Source of the DNA: Pedobacter sp. L105
GTDB taxonomy: Bacteria > Bacteroidota > Bacteroidia > Sphingobacteriales > Sphingobacteriaceae
Length of the DNA stretch: 64,000 nt
NCBI RefSeq assembly: GCF_009765875.1
Contig: NZ_LMUP01000006.1
Location: 124,001 to 188,000 of the forward strand
Direction of reading: 5' to 3'
The notes beneath the pieces are model-generated. The model was not told the origin of the DNA, searched no databases, and saw only the letters and a program-made list of their open reading frames with translations. A program made the translations under genes and the position numbers. Positions 1 through 8,679 of this stretch are shown piece by piece (position 1 is the stretch's first letter; each line of letters starts with the position of its first letter).

Positions 1-137
1 AGCATATCTTTTGTATAGGAAAGATTGAGGGCTTTTGCAAAAGGGAATTGCTGGGTTCTTCTTAATACAGCGATCAGATAGATGATGGCAGCGGCAACTA
101 CTAATAAGATGATAATGGTAGAAGGAGTAAAATTCAT
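1..137 (-). CDS. N-terminal part of an unidentified membrane protein (runs off the window)
   Basis: An ATG on the minus strand ends at position 137 and the frame stays open to the window edge, giving the first 45 residues. Residues about 8-27 are a hydrophobic stretch (Ile/Leu/Val/Ala rich) followed by Arg-Arg, so an N-terminal membrane anchor with a cytoplasmic C-terminal side is likely. It is divergent from the gene at 300. Too little is visible to assign a family. Confidence 0.5.
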   Translation of the reverse strand, partial: MNFTPSTIIILLVVAAAIIYLIAVLRRTQQFPFAKALNLSYTKDM

Positions 138-299
138 TTATAGTAAAGATTTAATGATTAACTGGTGCAAGTTTCGTAAAAATTTTATGCATATGAGCAA
201 TGCAATAAATATAAATCAATTTCATAGGTTATGCAAGTGATAAAACGATAAAGTAAAGTATCTTTAATTGTAAACGGGTGCTCTTTATTAACGTATTAT

Positions 300-2723
300 A
301 TGTTTTTAAGAATTGTATGTTTTCTGATTTTATATTTAAGTATTGGCAACATCCATGCGCAGGAAGCGGCGTTAAATACTGATATCTTCCTGGAAAAGTT
401 TGCTGTCTATTCGAAGGCCCATCCTGATAATTTGTTATTTGTCCATACCGATAAAACAGTATATACCAATAATGAAACAATCTGGTTTAGCGGTTATCTG
501 ATCAGAACTGTAGCCGGAAATTTCAGTGAGCACTCCGTTTTATCTATCGCACTGATCAAAGAAAATGAAAAAAAAGTTTTTTTGCTGAATCAATATCTGA
601 TGCAGGATGGACTGTGTTTTGGCAGTTTAATATTGCCTGATTCTATCCCGCCTGGAAACTATCAACTTCAGGCCACAACAAATGTGCTCGATAAAAATGG
701 GATGCCTCTTACGGTTTTTACCCAGGGTCTGATTATCAAAAGTATAACAGAACAAGCTTTCAGTGCTGAATTGAATTCGCTGGAAACAGCGGTTACCAAT
801 GGAATGATCCGAGCCAAAGTGACAGTGAATGTCAAAGATCCTAAAGAAAAAGTTACGGTTCGATACAGTGTAGGGAACAGCGCTTCCAAATCGGCCATCT
901 TAAAGGCGAACACTTTTATCATGGAGATTCCCTCCTCCCAGCTGGATCAGGCCAGTCCGGTTCTTCTTACTTCCATCAATTATCAAAAAGAAATACAATA
1001 TTTAAGCTTAAATCTTCCTCAGGTGAATACCAAAAAAACAGATGTCAGATTTTTTCCTGAAGGCGGATACCTGGCAGAGGGACTTGAAAATACAGTGGGC
1101 TGGGAGACCAGGGATGCCAGGCATCTGCCGCTGTCGCTAAGTGCCGTTCTATACCGTGATCAGCTTCCTGTAGATACAATCAGTACCAATAGCTATGGGA
1201 TTGGTTCTTTTAAGATAAAACCTGTTTTTAAAAGTATTTATACGGTCAGGGTAATTTCAAGGGAAATAAAAGATACCGTATTCCGGCTTCCTGCGGTTTT
1301 AGAAGATGGTTTAGTCTTGCATGTCAGGAACGCTGCGGTGAAAGATAGCTTGTCTGTTGAGTTTTCAAGTAAGTCTGTCAGAAATGTACAAGTGTTGATT
1401 CATAATTACCGGCAGTTATTTGTTCATTTTCAGGCGAGAGTACAAGCTTCCGGTAAAAAGATCACTTTTGTTTTGTCGGCTTTACCGAAAGGGGTTGCTG
1501 CCATTACGGTGCTGGATAGTATTGGAAGGCCTCTTGCTGAACGACTGATATATGTCCATAGTGATCAAAGAGTAACGGCAGTGATTAAAAGCGATCAACC
1601 GTCTTACCATAAAAATGAAAAGGTCCATCTTAAGTTCCAATTCAGGGATGAGCAGGGGCATCCTGTTCAAGGGATTGTTTCTGTGGCTGTTGTACAGGGT
1701 AACCGTCTCGAGATCAGTAAGCAGCAGAATATAGAAAATTATGTGTATTTGAACCATGATTTAGGAGTTTTGCCCCTTGATCCATTGGGAAAGACAGCCA
1801 ATGATAAAGACTACCTGGAAAATATATTGCTGGTGAAAGGCTGGCGAAGATATACCTGGCCGGAATTAATAGGGGTGTCCCCGAAGGATACTTTGCAGAA
1901 AATTATCGTTTCAGCGATGAGGGGACGAGTGCTTTTTAAATCGAAACCTTTGAAAAAACCTGTTACGGTAAGTATGTTCCGGGATTCTTCCATAAATATA
2001 ATAGATACGCAAAGTGATGGAACCTTTTTGTTGACACCCGAACAGGTACTGACGGCTGAAGGACGTAGGGTGACTTTTATGGTGAATAAGAACGATAAAT
2101 ACAATTATTCAATAGAGTATATTGATTCAGCATCTGCCGGCAGTCAAAAGGCTGCTGAAGAGATAGAATGGCTGCCCATTGGTAAGGCGCAATATTCGCA
2201 AAACAGCAAAGACCTGGTATTGCCGGGGTATAAAAATGTGATTTCCCTGAAGGAAGTGAAAATTAAAGCGAGAAAAGCAGATTCAGAGATATACGGTTTA
2301 AAAAAATTAGGTTCAAATGAATGTGGTAATTATGTATGCCGTTATGGATTTCTCAATTGTCCTTTTCATATGGGAGAGGTTGATAACACACAACCGGTTA
2401 AAGGTCAGCGTTACAAGGTGTATCCGATTTCTGAAACACTTTATACAGGATGCCGTGTGGAGGAAGAGCCCGGATCATTACTTAAAATTAAGGGCATCTA
2501 TCTCTCCCAGGAGTTCTATGGCGCAGGGGAGGACCCTGCTTCATTTTCGGCACCACAATATTTTTCTACTTTGCTTTGGAAGCCAGGCCTGATCATCAAT
2601 GAAATCGGAACAGGTGATTTGTCGTTTTTAACAGGCAGCATTGCCGGCCAGTTTAAAATTTTAGTGCAGGGGGTAAGTAGTAAAGGAATGATCTATGGAA
2701 CAAGCAGTTTTGTTGTGAATTAA
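300..2723 (+). CDS. Large envelope protein with MG2-like (macroglobulin) domain and C-terminal plug-like region
   Basis: 807 residues. An N-terminal signal peptide of about 20 residues ends in IHAQ, so the product is exported. Residues about 45-150 carry the pattern seen in Bacteroidota MG2/macroglobulin-like proteins (a run reading FVHTDKTVYTNNETIWFSGY, then a Pro-Gly-Asn-Tyr turn). Further beta-rich Ig-like segments follow. Near residues 640-700 comes a sequence resembling the TonB-dependent receptor plug (an ISLKEVKIKARK stretch) but with no beta-barrel after it. Proteins of this architecture are usually outer-membrane associated and of unknown role. No operon partner is visible; a long palindromic repeat lies downstream. 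Family assignment is from pattern recognition only. Confidence 0.65.
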   Translation: MFLRIVCFLILYLSIGNIHAQEAALNTDIFLEKFAVYSKAHPDNLLFVHTDKTVYTNNETIWFSGYLIRTVAGNFSEHSVLSIALIKENEKKVFLLNQYLMQDGLCFGSLILPDSIPPGNYQLQATTNVLDKNGMPLTVFTQGLIIKSITEQAFSAELNSLETAVTNGMIRAKVTVNVKDPKEKVTVRYSVGNSASKSAILKANTFIMEIPSSQLDQASPVLLTSINYQKEIQYLSLNLPQVNTKKTDVRFFPEGGYLAEGLENTVGWETRDARHLPLSLSAVLYRDQLPVDTISTNSYGIGSFKIKPVFKSIYTVRVISREIKDTVFRLPAVLEDGLVLHVRNAAVKDSLSVEFSSKSVRNVQVLIHNYRQLFVHFQARVQASGKKITFVLSALPKGVAAITVLDSIGRPLAERLIYVHSDQRVTAVIKSDQPSYHKNEKVHLKFQFRDEQGHPVQGIVSVAVVQGNRLEISKQQNIENYVYLNHDLGVLPLDPLGKTANDKDYLENILLVKGWRRYTWPELIGVSPKDTLQKIIVSAMRGRVLFKSKPLKKPVTVSMFRDSSINIIDTQSDGTFLLTPEQVLTAEGRRVTFMVNKNDKYNYSIEYIDSASAGSQKAAEEIEWLPIGKAQYSQNSKDLVLPGYKNVISLKEVKIKARKADSEIYGLKKLGSNECGNYVCRYGFLNCPFHMGEVDNTQPVKGQRYKVYPISETLYTGCRVEEEPGSLLKIKGIYLSQEFYGAGEDPASFSAPQYFSTLLWKPGLIINEIGTGDLSFLTGSIAGQFKILVQGVSSKGMIYGTSSFVVN

Positions 2724-2766
2724 ATGTATGATAGAATATGGGGGGTACGTAGGATTTAAAGGGGTT

Positions 2767-2909
2767 TTGTTCGGGTTGTGCTCGGGGTAATTCCAATTTC
2801 CCAGCAAAGTGAGTCCAATGCTACTCCAATGTTTTCCTGTAAAATATTGGAGTTGTATTGGACTCAGATCGGAATCAGACTGGAATTACCCCGACCACAA
2901 CCCAAGCAA
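2767..2909. repeat. 143-bp long imperfect palindrome (intergenic repeat element)
   Basis: Outer arms: GGGTTGTGCTCGGGGTAATT (from 2773) pairs with its reverse complement ending near 2903, one mismatch within about 24 bases. Inner arms: GAGTCCAAT-3 nt-ACTCCAAT (2811-2830) pairs with ATTGGAGT-3 nt-ATTGGACTC (2845-2864), loop about 14 nt. The whole can fold into one very long hairpin. It has no open frame worth calling. It looks like a dispersed palindromic repeat (REP/MITE-like); other copies cannot be seen in this window. Confidence 0.7.
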
Positions 2910-3021
2910 TGCTTTACCCTGTATTGCCTATACAAGATTTAATCCTGTATTGAAAGATTCGCTAAAGCAGAAAGGTTTAGAAACTAACCAGCTTCTAGAC
3001 CTTTCGTGGAATTTGTATTAG

Positions 3022-3056
3022 GCTGCTGTCCAAAGGCGATACTATTGGACAGCAGC
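3022..3056. terminator. Perfect 12-bp hairpin downstream of the minus-strand fibre cassette
   Basis: GCTGCTGTCCAA (3022-3033) and TTGGACAGCAGC (3045-3056) are exact reverse complements around an 11-nt loop. The site is 28 nt beyond the stop of the leftward gene ending at 3084, where a terminator is expected. There is no clear T-run after the stem on the minus strand, so intrinsic termination is only probable. Confidence 0.45.
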
Positions 3057-3083
3057 AATAGAGCTAACATTTTTTTAATAATT

Positions 3084-5231
3084 TTATGTTGTTACTCCTT
3101 TTCTCTCAGGAATATGGAAAACATTTCCCTGTGTATCATAAACAATAGCTTCTACTACAAACAAAGTAAAGTTAGCAGGAAGAGGGAAGTCATTAGAATT
3201 CCAAGACATCATATTTTCTACTGCTGTTAGATATGTACCAGTCTGTACGTGATCATTAATAGCTACATACTTAATACTTCGTCTAGAAACATCTTCTGGG
3301 AATCCTAAAGGGTTACTAAAAGTATAACTAGTTGTATATTGAGTTCCTGATTGTACTAACATTAAGTTGTCGGCAACTGGTAACTGGACTAAACCTCCAA
3401 TGTTATACTTAGCTTGTATAAGCGCTATTAAATTTGCTCTATCAGCATCTGATGGAATAGAACCATACTTAAACCCTTGTTCTATAAATCCAAAGTTTTG
3501 TGAATTGGTATCTGGCCCCATTTCATGATCTGGCATATCTAATCGAGTAGCATCTACAGCATAAGCAACGCCAGCATTTACCCCATTTACCCATAAAGTG
3601 GCTTTTACTCCTACGTCATCAATCTCATAAGTTAACAATAAGTGATAGTTTTGTCTTACAGGAAATCCGACATTAAAGGTGTAAACAGCAGGTTCCCCTG
3701 TTGCTGCTTCTCCTCTAATTCTAATTGTGGTATCTCCAAAATCTCCTATATAATAAGTGAAATACCCATTTGTACTTGCTTCATAAGTGTTAAACTTTTG
3801 TTGAATAGCAACTAATGAGTGTAATCTTGGCCATGGTTTACTCTCCGTGAAGAATGCGCTTTGAAATTTATTACCGGTCTCATTGTAGAATTGCGCATAC
3901 TTACCTGCAGATCTATAATGAGTACCATCATGGGTTAAGTTAGCAGTTGGATAACCGTCAATAGCAGTCTTTATCATTGGCTTGTCACCAATTTCATCAG
4001 GTATTGTTATGATTAAATCTCCATCAGTAACCTTAACACTTGATGCTGTTAAACTATTAGCTGCAATATATCTGTTATCAAAGAAAGCATTAATAGCATC
4101 CTCGCCAGGATCAGTAGGAGTCGAAGGGACGGTAGCTACAAAATATCTTCTAGCTGGTCTCCATAATACAGTACTTGGATCAGGAGGAGTAATAGTTCCC
4201 CATACTTGTTTCTGTTTAGCTACATTAACTAATTTTGTGGCGGGATTATATGACACGTTAAAACTACTATCATCAACTGTAACACTTGATATTGTGCCTT
4301 CTGATAATAATAAAGATGTATCAAACCATCTGATATTTTGATTAGGTACACTAGAATAATCCAGCTTTATATTCAGAACATTTCCAACTATAGTTTCCGT
4401 TTTAGTAACATGTTGTCTAATATGGTTATATTCTAAAAACTCTCTAAGACTACTAAAGATGGTTGTATCATTACTTTGTGTGACAATAGAATCTATCCAA
4501 CTATTAAAGTTAGCAATAGCATCTGGGGTATATAATCCATGAGTACCTATCTCAAAAAAGTTATATATAGCTCCGGAAGCCATAAGATTATTCATCAAAT
4601 CCCACTGAGATCCGGTATTGTCCCAAGTATCAGAGAACTCTCTTCGTATAGCTTGGTAAGTTGATGCAGGAAGATTAGTTATACTTCCTTGAGGATTATA
4701 TAATCCTTCAGGAGTAAAAGTATCAAATGTCCCTTCTGAACCTCCGCCTATATATCCCAAGTTAGCAGCAGCTGTCATAAAACCTGTTTCTGCTGTAGGG
4801 ACAATTAAACAATTCATCTGGTAAGCCTCATTTGCCAGGATCATAGCATTAAGCTCTGTTACATTCCTAACTACATCAGAACCGTAATTAAAGTTGCCAT
4901 CAGGTTCGTGATAATATGAATGATTCATAATATCCAAACCATATGGTATCATAGCAGCTCTTTGAGAGTACGTAGCCCATGTTGAACTTAAACCCATCTC
5001 AACGTTATCATATTGGTTTCTACCATTTACTGCTAATCCTAGTCCATAATTCTTATTATTACCACACCCATCTGTATAGAACGTCTGTTGTAATTTAGAA
5101 AAAGCTGTCACAGAAGTTGCAGCAGCATCATCAAATTCCATAATAATCTGTTTAGATTTATTATATTTGAAATTAGGAATTGAAGATGTAGCAGTGCCTG
5201 TATTTAATTGAACACTTATATTTACTTCCAT
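3084..5231 (-). CDS. Fibre-like protein with NodB-type polysaccharide deacetylase domain and LamG-like region
   Basis: 715 residues. The first 330 residues show the signature of carbohydrate esterase family 4 (NodB) deacetylases: Phe-Asp-Asp at 33-35 (motif 1), His104-Ser-Tyr-Tyr-His108 (HSxxH metal site, motif 2) and a later Gly-Thr-His at 229-231. CE4 enzymes remove acetyl groups from polysaccharides. After a linker, residues about 390-570 look like a beta-sandwich (concanavalin/LamG) fold. There is no signal peptide, unusual for an exported enzyme but normal for a phage-tail component assembled in the cytoplasm. It starts at the stop of the upstream gene (5231) and ends a three-gene leftward unit. 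A non-phage surface enzyme using another export route is the alternative. Confidence 0.6.
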   Translation of the reverse strand: MEVNISVQLNTGTATSSIPNFKYNKSKQIIMEFDDAAATSVTAFSKLQQTFYTDGCGNNKNYGLGLAVNGRNQYDNVEMGLSSTWATYSQRAAMIPYGLDIMNHSYYHEPDGNFNYGSDVVRNVTELNAMILANEAYQMNCLIVPTAETGFMTAAANLGYIGGGSEGTFDTFTPEGLYNPQGSITNLPASTYQAIRREFSDTWDNTGSQWDLMNNLMASGAIYNFFEIGTHGLYTPDAIANFNSWIDSIVTQSNDTTIFSSLREFLEYNHIRQHVTKTETIVGNVLNIKLDYSSVPNQNIRWFDTSLLLSEGTISSVTVDDSSFNVSYNPATKLVNVAKQKQVWGTITPPDPSTVLWRPARRYFVATVPSTPTDPGEDAINAFFDNRYIAANSLTASSVKVTDGDLIITIPDEIGDKPMIKTAIDGYPTANLTHDGTHYRSAGKYAQFYNETGNKFQSAFFTESKPWPRLHSLVAIQQKFNTYEASTNGYFTYYIGDFGDTTIRIRGEAATGEPAVYTFNVGFPVRQNYHLLLTYEIDDVGVKATLWVNGVNAGVAYAVDATRLDMPDHEMGPDTNSQNFGFIEQGFKYGSIPSDADRANLIALIQAKYNIGGLVQLPVADNLMLVQSGTQYTTSYTFSNPLGFPEDVSRRSIKYVAINDHVQTGTYLTAVENMMSWNSNDFPLPANFTLFVVEAIVYDTQGNVFHIPERKGVTT

Positions 5232-6397
5232 TATCCAGCTATATTAGTTTCTTGAATTAATAATGTAGTTAGGAACTTATCATATCTTCCAGCAACACCT
5301 TTCACTCCAAATGTCAAAACACCACTAGAGTCCGTTTGTATATTGGCTAATTTAGAATAATAAGTACTTGTCAACTCATTATCTCCATTTGTACCAAAGT
5401 TATTAAAGGTATTCTGATTGACTGTAGTAGAGCCAGATATATACTGTGAAACATCTGCAGAACTTCCAATAGATGCTGATGCAGCTAATATTTGATAGAA
5501 TTTTGTAGGATCTAAACCTACAATTTTAAGCCCGTAGTTTGTAGCTAAGTCATCAAATTCCCATCCGGTATTCACAATTTCTATAGGATATAAAGAGTTG
5601 GTAATATTAGCAGAGTCCGTAACGGCTGCAGTAGCTCCTGAGAACGCTGTAACATTAGAAAGTTTAGCAGTAGTGGCTACTCCGGCATCAGTATTTAAGA
5701 ATCCACTTGTATATCCATTAGCTGCAGTAATTAAAGAACTGACAGGATTCAAGTTATTCCAAATCACAGAACCTGTAGATGGAGCACCAGCAAATTCGGA
5801 CTGTAAATTGATTCTTAGAGTTCTTAAAACTGTAGGAGTTGTACCACCCGAAGCAATCGTACTTGCTGTAACTACATTAGATGTACTGGCGGTATATCCT
5901 GTAGACGGTTCTGCTATAACTTTAAATGAATAAGATGTACTAGCAGTAAGACCTGTTACAGTTAGACTAAGAGCCGTAATTACTGATCCTACATTTGTCC
6001 ATGTTGAACCAATCAGTTGTTGAGGTTGATAACCTACACTATTAGCTACAGCAGTCCATGTTAAAGGAACTGTTGTTGATGTAGGAGTGCCAGCTGATAA
6101 AGTAGCAGCAGGTAATAGTATTTGTCCTGATCCCAATGCAGGAATCGTAATTACCGGTACTTCATCGCTTGATGCAGCAAATTGAGTAGAATCGAAATTA
6201 TCAAGAAGATTTTCTTCAGGGAGTGATTCTGAAAGAATTAAACCTGTTGCCGGATCTACTAATGATAATACAAAATTAAGTAAAGCCAAATGGCTATTCT
6301 TTAATAAATTATACTGCGTATGAGTATAAGAACCTGCAACATTTGGTTGCTGATCAGGTAAATCTGTAGTTGTTAATAAAGAAGGAATAGTTGTCAT
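5231..6397 (-). CDS. Fibre-like protein with fibronectin type III domain
   Basis: 388 residues using the ATG at 6397, which lies 4 nt after the stop of the upstream gene; an in-frame ATG at 6424 would overlap it and is less likely. Residues about 97-180 form a recognisable fibronectin type III domain (Pro-Leu-Thr-Trp near its start, LTASTSYSFKVIA near its end). The C-terminal half is Ser/Thr/Asn-rich and beta-rich, compatible with a carbohydrate-binding or fibre module. No signal peptide. FnIII domains are common in tail fibres and in glycan-binding proteins. Function is inferred from composition and neighbours. Confidence 0.55.
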   Translation of the reverse strand: MTTIPSLLTTTDLPDQQPNVAGSYTHTQYNLLKNSHLALLNFVLSLVDPATGLILSESLPEENLLDNFDSTQFAASSDEVPVITIPALGSGQILLPAATLSAGTPTSTTVPLTWTAVANSVGYQPQQLIGSTWTNVGSVITALSLTVTGLTASTSYSFKVIAEPSTGYTASTSNVVTASTIASGGTTPTVLRTLRINLQSEFAGAPSTGSVIWNNLNPVSSLITAANGYTSGFLNTDAGVATTAKLSNVTAFSGATAAVTDSANITNSLYPIEIVNTGWEFDDLATNYGLKIVGLDPTKFYQILAASASIGSSADVSQYISGSTTVNQNTFNNFGTNGDNELTSTYYSKLANIQTDSSGVLTFGVKGVAGRYDKFLTTLLIQETNIAG

Positions 6398-6401
6398 GAT
6401 T

Positions 6402-6767
6402 TTATGATGTAAATGTGAATTCAAAAGTTATTGGGAAACCGCCATTGTTAGTGCTGCCAGTCTTATAGTCAAACCAAAGTATTTCAACCTGGTTGTCAGA
6501 AAAAGGGGAGAAGAAAGTAACTGTTCCTGTTGTGTTGTCAACTTGTACAGATTGATCATCTGCTGCAGTTGCATTGCCAGTTAAAGTGGTTCCAACTCCG
6601 CGATGTGCAGTAAAGAAACTTAAATCGGATCCAATGAGTTCCGTGATTACAATTGTGGTATCTGTAGCCCTATTTGCACTACTGTATTTGGCAGATGTAA
6701 ATATCGTACCGGCCACAGGTGAATTGTCCAGGCTAGAATCGGGGGTGTCTAATGAAGAAATTGCCAT
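6402..6767 (-). CDS. Small Ser/Thr-rich protein, first gene of the fibre-like cassette
   Basis: 121 residues from the ATG at 6767. A longer frame reaching 6902 would start upstream of the TAnnTTTG promoter box at 6783-6790 and is rejected. The sequence is rich in Ser, Thr, Asp and Asn with alternating beta-strand character and no signal peptide or membrane segment. I do not recognise a family. Its position at the head of a tightly spaced leftward unit with two fibre-like genes suggests a structural partner of those proteins. Confidence 0.5.
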   Translation of the reverse strand: MAISSLDTPDSSLDNSPVAGTIFTSAKYSSANRATDTTIVITELIGSDLSFFTAHRGVGTTLTGNATAADDQSVQVDNTTGTVTFFSPFSDNQVEILWFDYKTGSTNNGGFPITFEFTFTS

Positions 6768-6782
6768 ATTATTTTTTTTTAT

Positions 6783-6823
6783 CAAATGTATATGGAAAAA
6801 GAATGTCACTTTGTATAAGTGAC
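6783..6823 (-). promoter_or_regulatory. Promoter with upstream dyad for the fibre-like cassette
   Basis: Read on the minus strand, TACATTTG (6790-6783) matches the Bacteroidota -7 element TAnnTTTG and sits 15 nt before the ATG at 6767. Just upstream is a perfect 7-bp dyad GTCACTT-5 nt-AAGTGAC (6805-6823), which would cover the spacer/-33 region and could be an operator. No clear -33 TTTG is seen at the usual spacing. Confidence 0.5.
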
Positions 6824-6980
6824 TTACTATGTGTAGGTTGTAAGTAAAGAGGGAAGAGGTGTGTCCTTTTGCACGGCTCGATATACGTGGTTGCTTCACC
6901 AATCGGCGTGGATTTACCTATTGCTCTAAGCGTGATTAACTGCTGTGTAAAGCCTATAATGACACTTATTTCAAATATAA

Positions 6981-7011
6981 TTTGCAACCCATACAAATTT
7001 AATTACTTTTG
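6981..7011 (+). promoter_or_regulatory. tRNA-Ala promoter (TTTG-19 nt-TACTTTTG)
   Basis: TTTG at 6981-6984 and TACTTTTG at 7004-7011 match the Bacteroidota -33/-7 consensus with an exact 19-nt spacer. The -7 box ends 7 nt before the first base of the tRNA. Confidence 0.8.
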
Positions 7012-7018
7012 CCACCCC

Positions 7019-7092
7019 GGGGGATTAGCTCATTTGGCTAGAGCGCTTGCCTGGCAGGCAAGAGGTGACCGGTTCGAATCCGGTATTCTCCA
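7019..7092 (+). tRNA. tRNA-Ala (anticodon GGC)
   Basis: A 74-nt cloverleaf. Acceptor strands GGGGGAT (7019-7025) and ATTCTCC pair fully, including the G3-U70 wobble that is the alanine identity element. The anticodon stem CTTGC/GCAAG encloses loop CTGGCAG with anticodon GGC. The T-arm is ACCGG-TTCGAAT-CCGGT. The discriminator is A73 at 7092, followed by CTC, so CCA is not encoded. A Bacteroidota promoter precedes it and an intrinsic terminator follows. The phage-derived element starts just downstream, a usual arrangement for tRNA-targeted integration. Confidence 0.95.
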
Positions 7093-7099
7093 CTCTATA

Positions 7100-7123
7100 A
7101 AAGCCCCTTCATTGGGGCTTTTT
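7100..7123 (+). terminator. Intrinsic terminator after tRNA-Ala
   Basis: AAAGCCCC (7100-7107) pairs with GGGGCTTT (7114-7121) around a 6-nt loop and is followed by a T-run. It lies 8 nt past the tRNA 3' end. Confidence 0.85.
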
Positions 7124-7375
7124 AGGTATTAGAACCATTTTATAGTTCTTCTTTCTTTACAGACTAACTCAGTTATATGCTTGAATCATTCCATGCCCCG
7201 CAATATCTGGCATTGATCACTTGATAAGAGTGCTTTTTGAAATACTTATAGTTATTAAACAAGGGATTTCTGAAGTGGGAGAGGGGTTAAATCATCACAA
7301 GCCTACAATAACAGCCTCTTACATTAGAAAGATATGGACGCTGTTAGGTCGGAATCCAGGAAGTGTAGCCGGATT
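7124..7375. other. Gap between tRNA terminator and element control genes
   Basis: No ATG-initiated gene is visible. One plus-strand frame without ATG is open from about 7180 to a stop at 7379, and its last 40 codons read like protein (ending GRNPGSVAGF), so a decayed gene is possible. An integrase would be expected here in an intact tRNA-targeted prophage, but no tyrosine-recombinase motif is recognisable. Confidence 0.35.
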
Positions 7376-7804
7376 TTAAGAGAGATCTGATGATTTGTTA
7401 TTTTCATCCATAAATTTTTGGATTACCTTGATAAAATGATTTTGGTTAACCTGCATGATCATGATCGCCTTCTTAAGAATTTCTATTTCGCTCTTCAGAT
7501 CTGCAATATTGGTAATCAGTTCTCCTGCTTTTTGAGGCTCCTGTTTTAGGCGCATATTCCCAATACCAGTAGAAAGCCATTCTGCATTGAGCTGGTATTT
7601 TTTGATTAATAGTGCTACAAATTTATAATCTACACTTTGACCTGCGGATTCGATCAGTGATATTTTAGCCTGGTTGCATTTCAGTTCCCTGGCTGCCTGG
7701 GCCTGACTATCTGCAATGTATTTCAGGCGGAATTGGGCAAATCTTTTAGCGATATCTTTATCGTATGTAGGCCTTTCTTTAATTGCTGATGATTCTTTAG
7801 TCAT
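7376..7804 (-). CDS. XRE-family regulator with C-terminal coiled coil
   Basis: 142 residues from the ATG at 7804; a frame reaching 7918 would run through the repressor terminator and into the neighbouring gene, so the shorter start is preferred. Residues about 18-75 form a Cro/C1-type helix-turn-helix (the QAQAARELKCNQAKISLIES stretch). The rest, about 95-140, is heptad-rich and ends very acidic/polar, suggesting oligomerisation. It lies downstream of the S24 repressor but is separated from it by a strong terminator, so it is transcribed on its own. One copy of the element's recurrent TATTAGAAT motif (7813) lies 9 nt upstream of its start codon, hinting at autoregulation. Confidence 0.7.
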   Translation of the reverse strand: MTKESSAIKERPTYDKDIAKRFAQFRLKYIADSQAQAARELKCNQAKISLIESAGQSVDYKFVALLIKKYQLNAEWLSTGIGNMRLKQEPQKAGELITNIADLKSEIEILKKAIMIMQVNQNHFIKVIQKFMDENNKSSDLS

Positions 7805-7840
7805 ATTAAATCTATTAGAATTACAATGATTTTTTTGAAA

Positions 7841-7860
7841 TAAAAACCTCCCGAAGGAGG
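7841..7860 (-). terminator. Intrinsic terminator of the S24 repressor gene
   Basis: On the minus strand the sequence reads CCTCC-TTCG-GGAGG followed by TTTTTA: a short GC stem with a UUCG-type tetraloop and a T-run, 33 nt past the repressor stop. Confidence 0.8.
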
Positions 7861-7892
7861 GTGAAGTGGGATGAGTAAACGATGTTGAATAA

Positions 7893-8663
7893 TTATCTTT
7901 TTTGGGTAACCACAACAATGTTGAACATTTGCTTTACATCGTCCAGGTGTATATCAAAATCTGCATAAAGCTGCTTATTGGGATTGAGGGAATGACAGGT
8001 GATCACTCCGGTTTCAACATCATGATTTATTATTCTTTTAATGATGATACCCTGTGTTTTATGAACGATCACATAATCTTTAAACCTGTGCGTATGAAAC
8101 TTGCTGGTCCATAAATGCTGTTGTATCTCTCTTCCGGTTGCTATGCTACGGTCCATAATACTTTCGTTGGTGTTGTTATCCATGGAGTCGCCAACAACTT
8201 CAAATGCTCTATAACTGCCTTTATGATGTTTGTCCACAATAATTGTATGCTTCGGTAATTCGTCTAAATATTCGGGATCTTTATAACCGGATAAATATCC
8301 GGCATATGCATATTCATTTACTAATGGTACTACCATTATATATTTTCCTTCTCCTAAATCAATAAAAGGAGTTTCTCCAGGCTCTATTAGATGACCTACT
8401 TCTCCAAGGTCTCTGGCGTTTTCATGATTAGGACTTAAGATCATCTCACCATTCCCGCTTTCCAGCCACTTTCGGTTAATTCCATAAGCATCTTCCAATG
8501 CCAAATAGATCGATGATGTGATATTTCTTTTGTTATTTTCAATCTCAGATACCTGACTTTGTTTAATATTAGCTCCCAAAGCAAAGTCTTTTTGCCCTTT
8601 TCTAAAATATAGACGGACTTTTTTAAATCTGTCTGATATTTTTTCCTCTTGATTTTCAGTCAT
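7893..8663 (-). CDS. C1/LexA-like self-cleaving repressor (XRE helix-turn-helix plus S24 peptidase)
   Basis: 256 residues. Residues 10-65 are an XRE DNA-binding domain (KQSQVSEIENNKRNITSS). Residues 115-215 are an S24 peptidase domain: Ala121-Gly122 fits the self-cleavage bond, Ser160 in VGDSM is the nucleophile and Lys209 in IIIKRI is the general base. Such repressors keep phage genes off and are inactivated when RecA filaments stimulate self-cleavage, which links the element to DNA damage. The gene is divergent from the early genes across a 110-bp region containing two inverted half-sites. All catalytic residues are present, so the switch appears functional. Confidence 0.85.
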   Translation of the reverse strand: MTENQEEKISDRFKKVRLYFRKGQKDFALGANIKQSQVSEIENNKRNITSSIYLALEDAYGINRKWLESGNGEMILSPNHENARDLGEVGHLIEPGETPFIDLGEGKYIMVVPLVNEYAYAGYLSGYKDPEYLDELPKHTIIVDKHHKGSYRAFEVVGDSMDNNTNESIMDRSIATGREIQQHLWTSKFHTHRFKDYVIVHKTQGIIIKRIINHDVETGVITCHSLNPNKQLYADFDIHLDDVKQMFNIVVVTQKR

Positions 8664-8679
8664 TTAAATACTAATTATA

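Noticed and set aside
6869..7132. Open frame covering the tRNA
   Set aside because: It reads through the tRNA promoter, the tRNA and its terminator; not a protein gene.
7805..7918. N-terminal extension of the small XRE regulator
   Set aside because: It would cross the repressor terminator and overlap the repressor gene end; composition is not helix-turn-helix-like. The ATG at 7804 fits.
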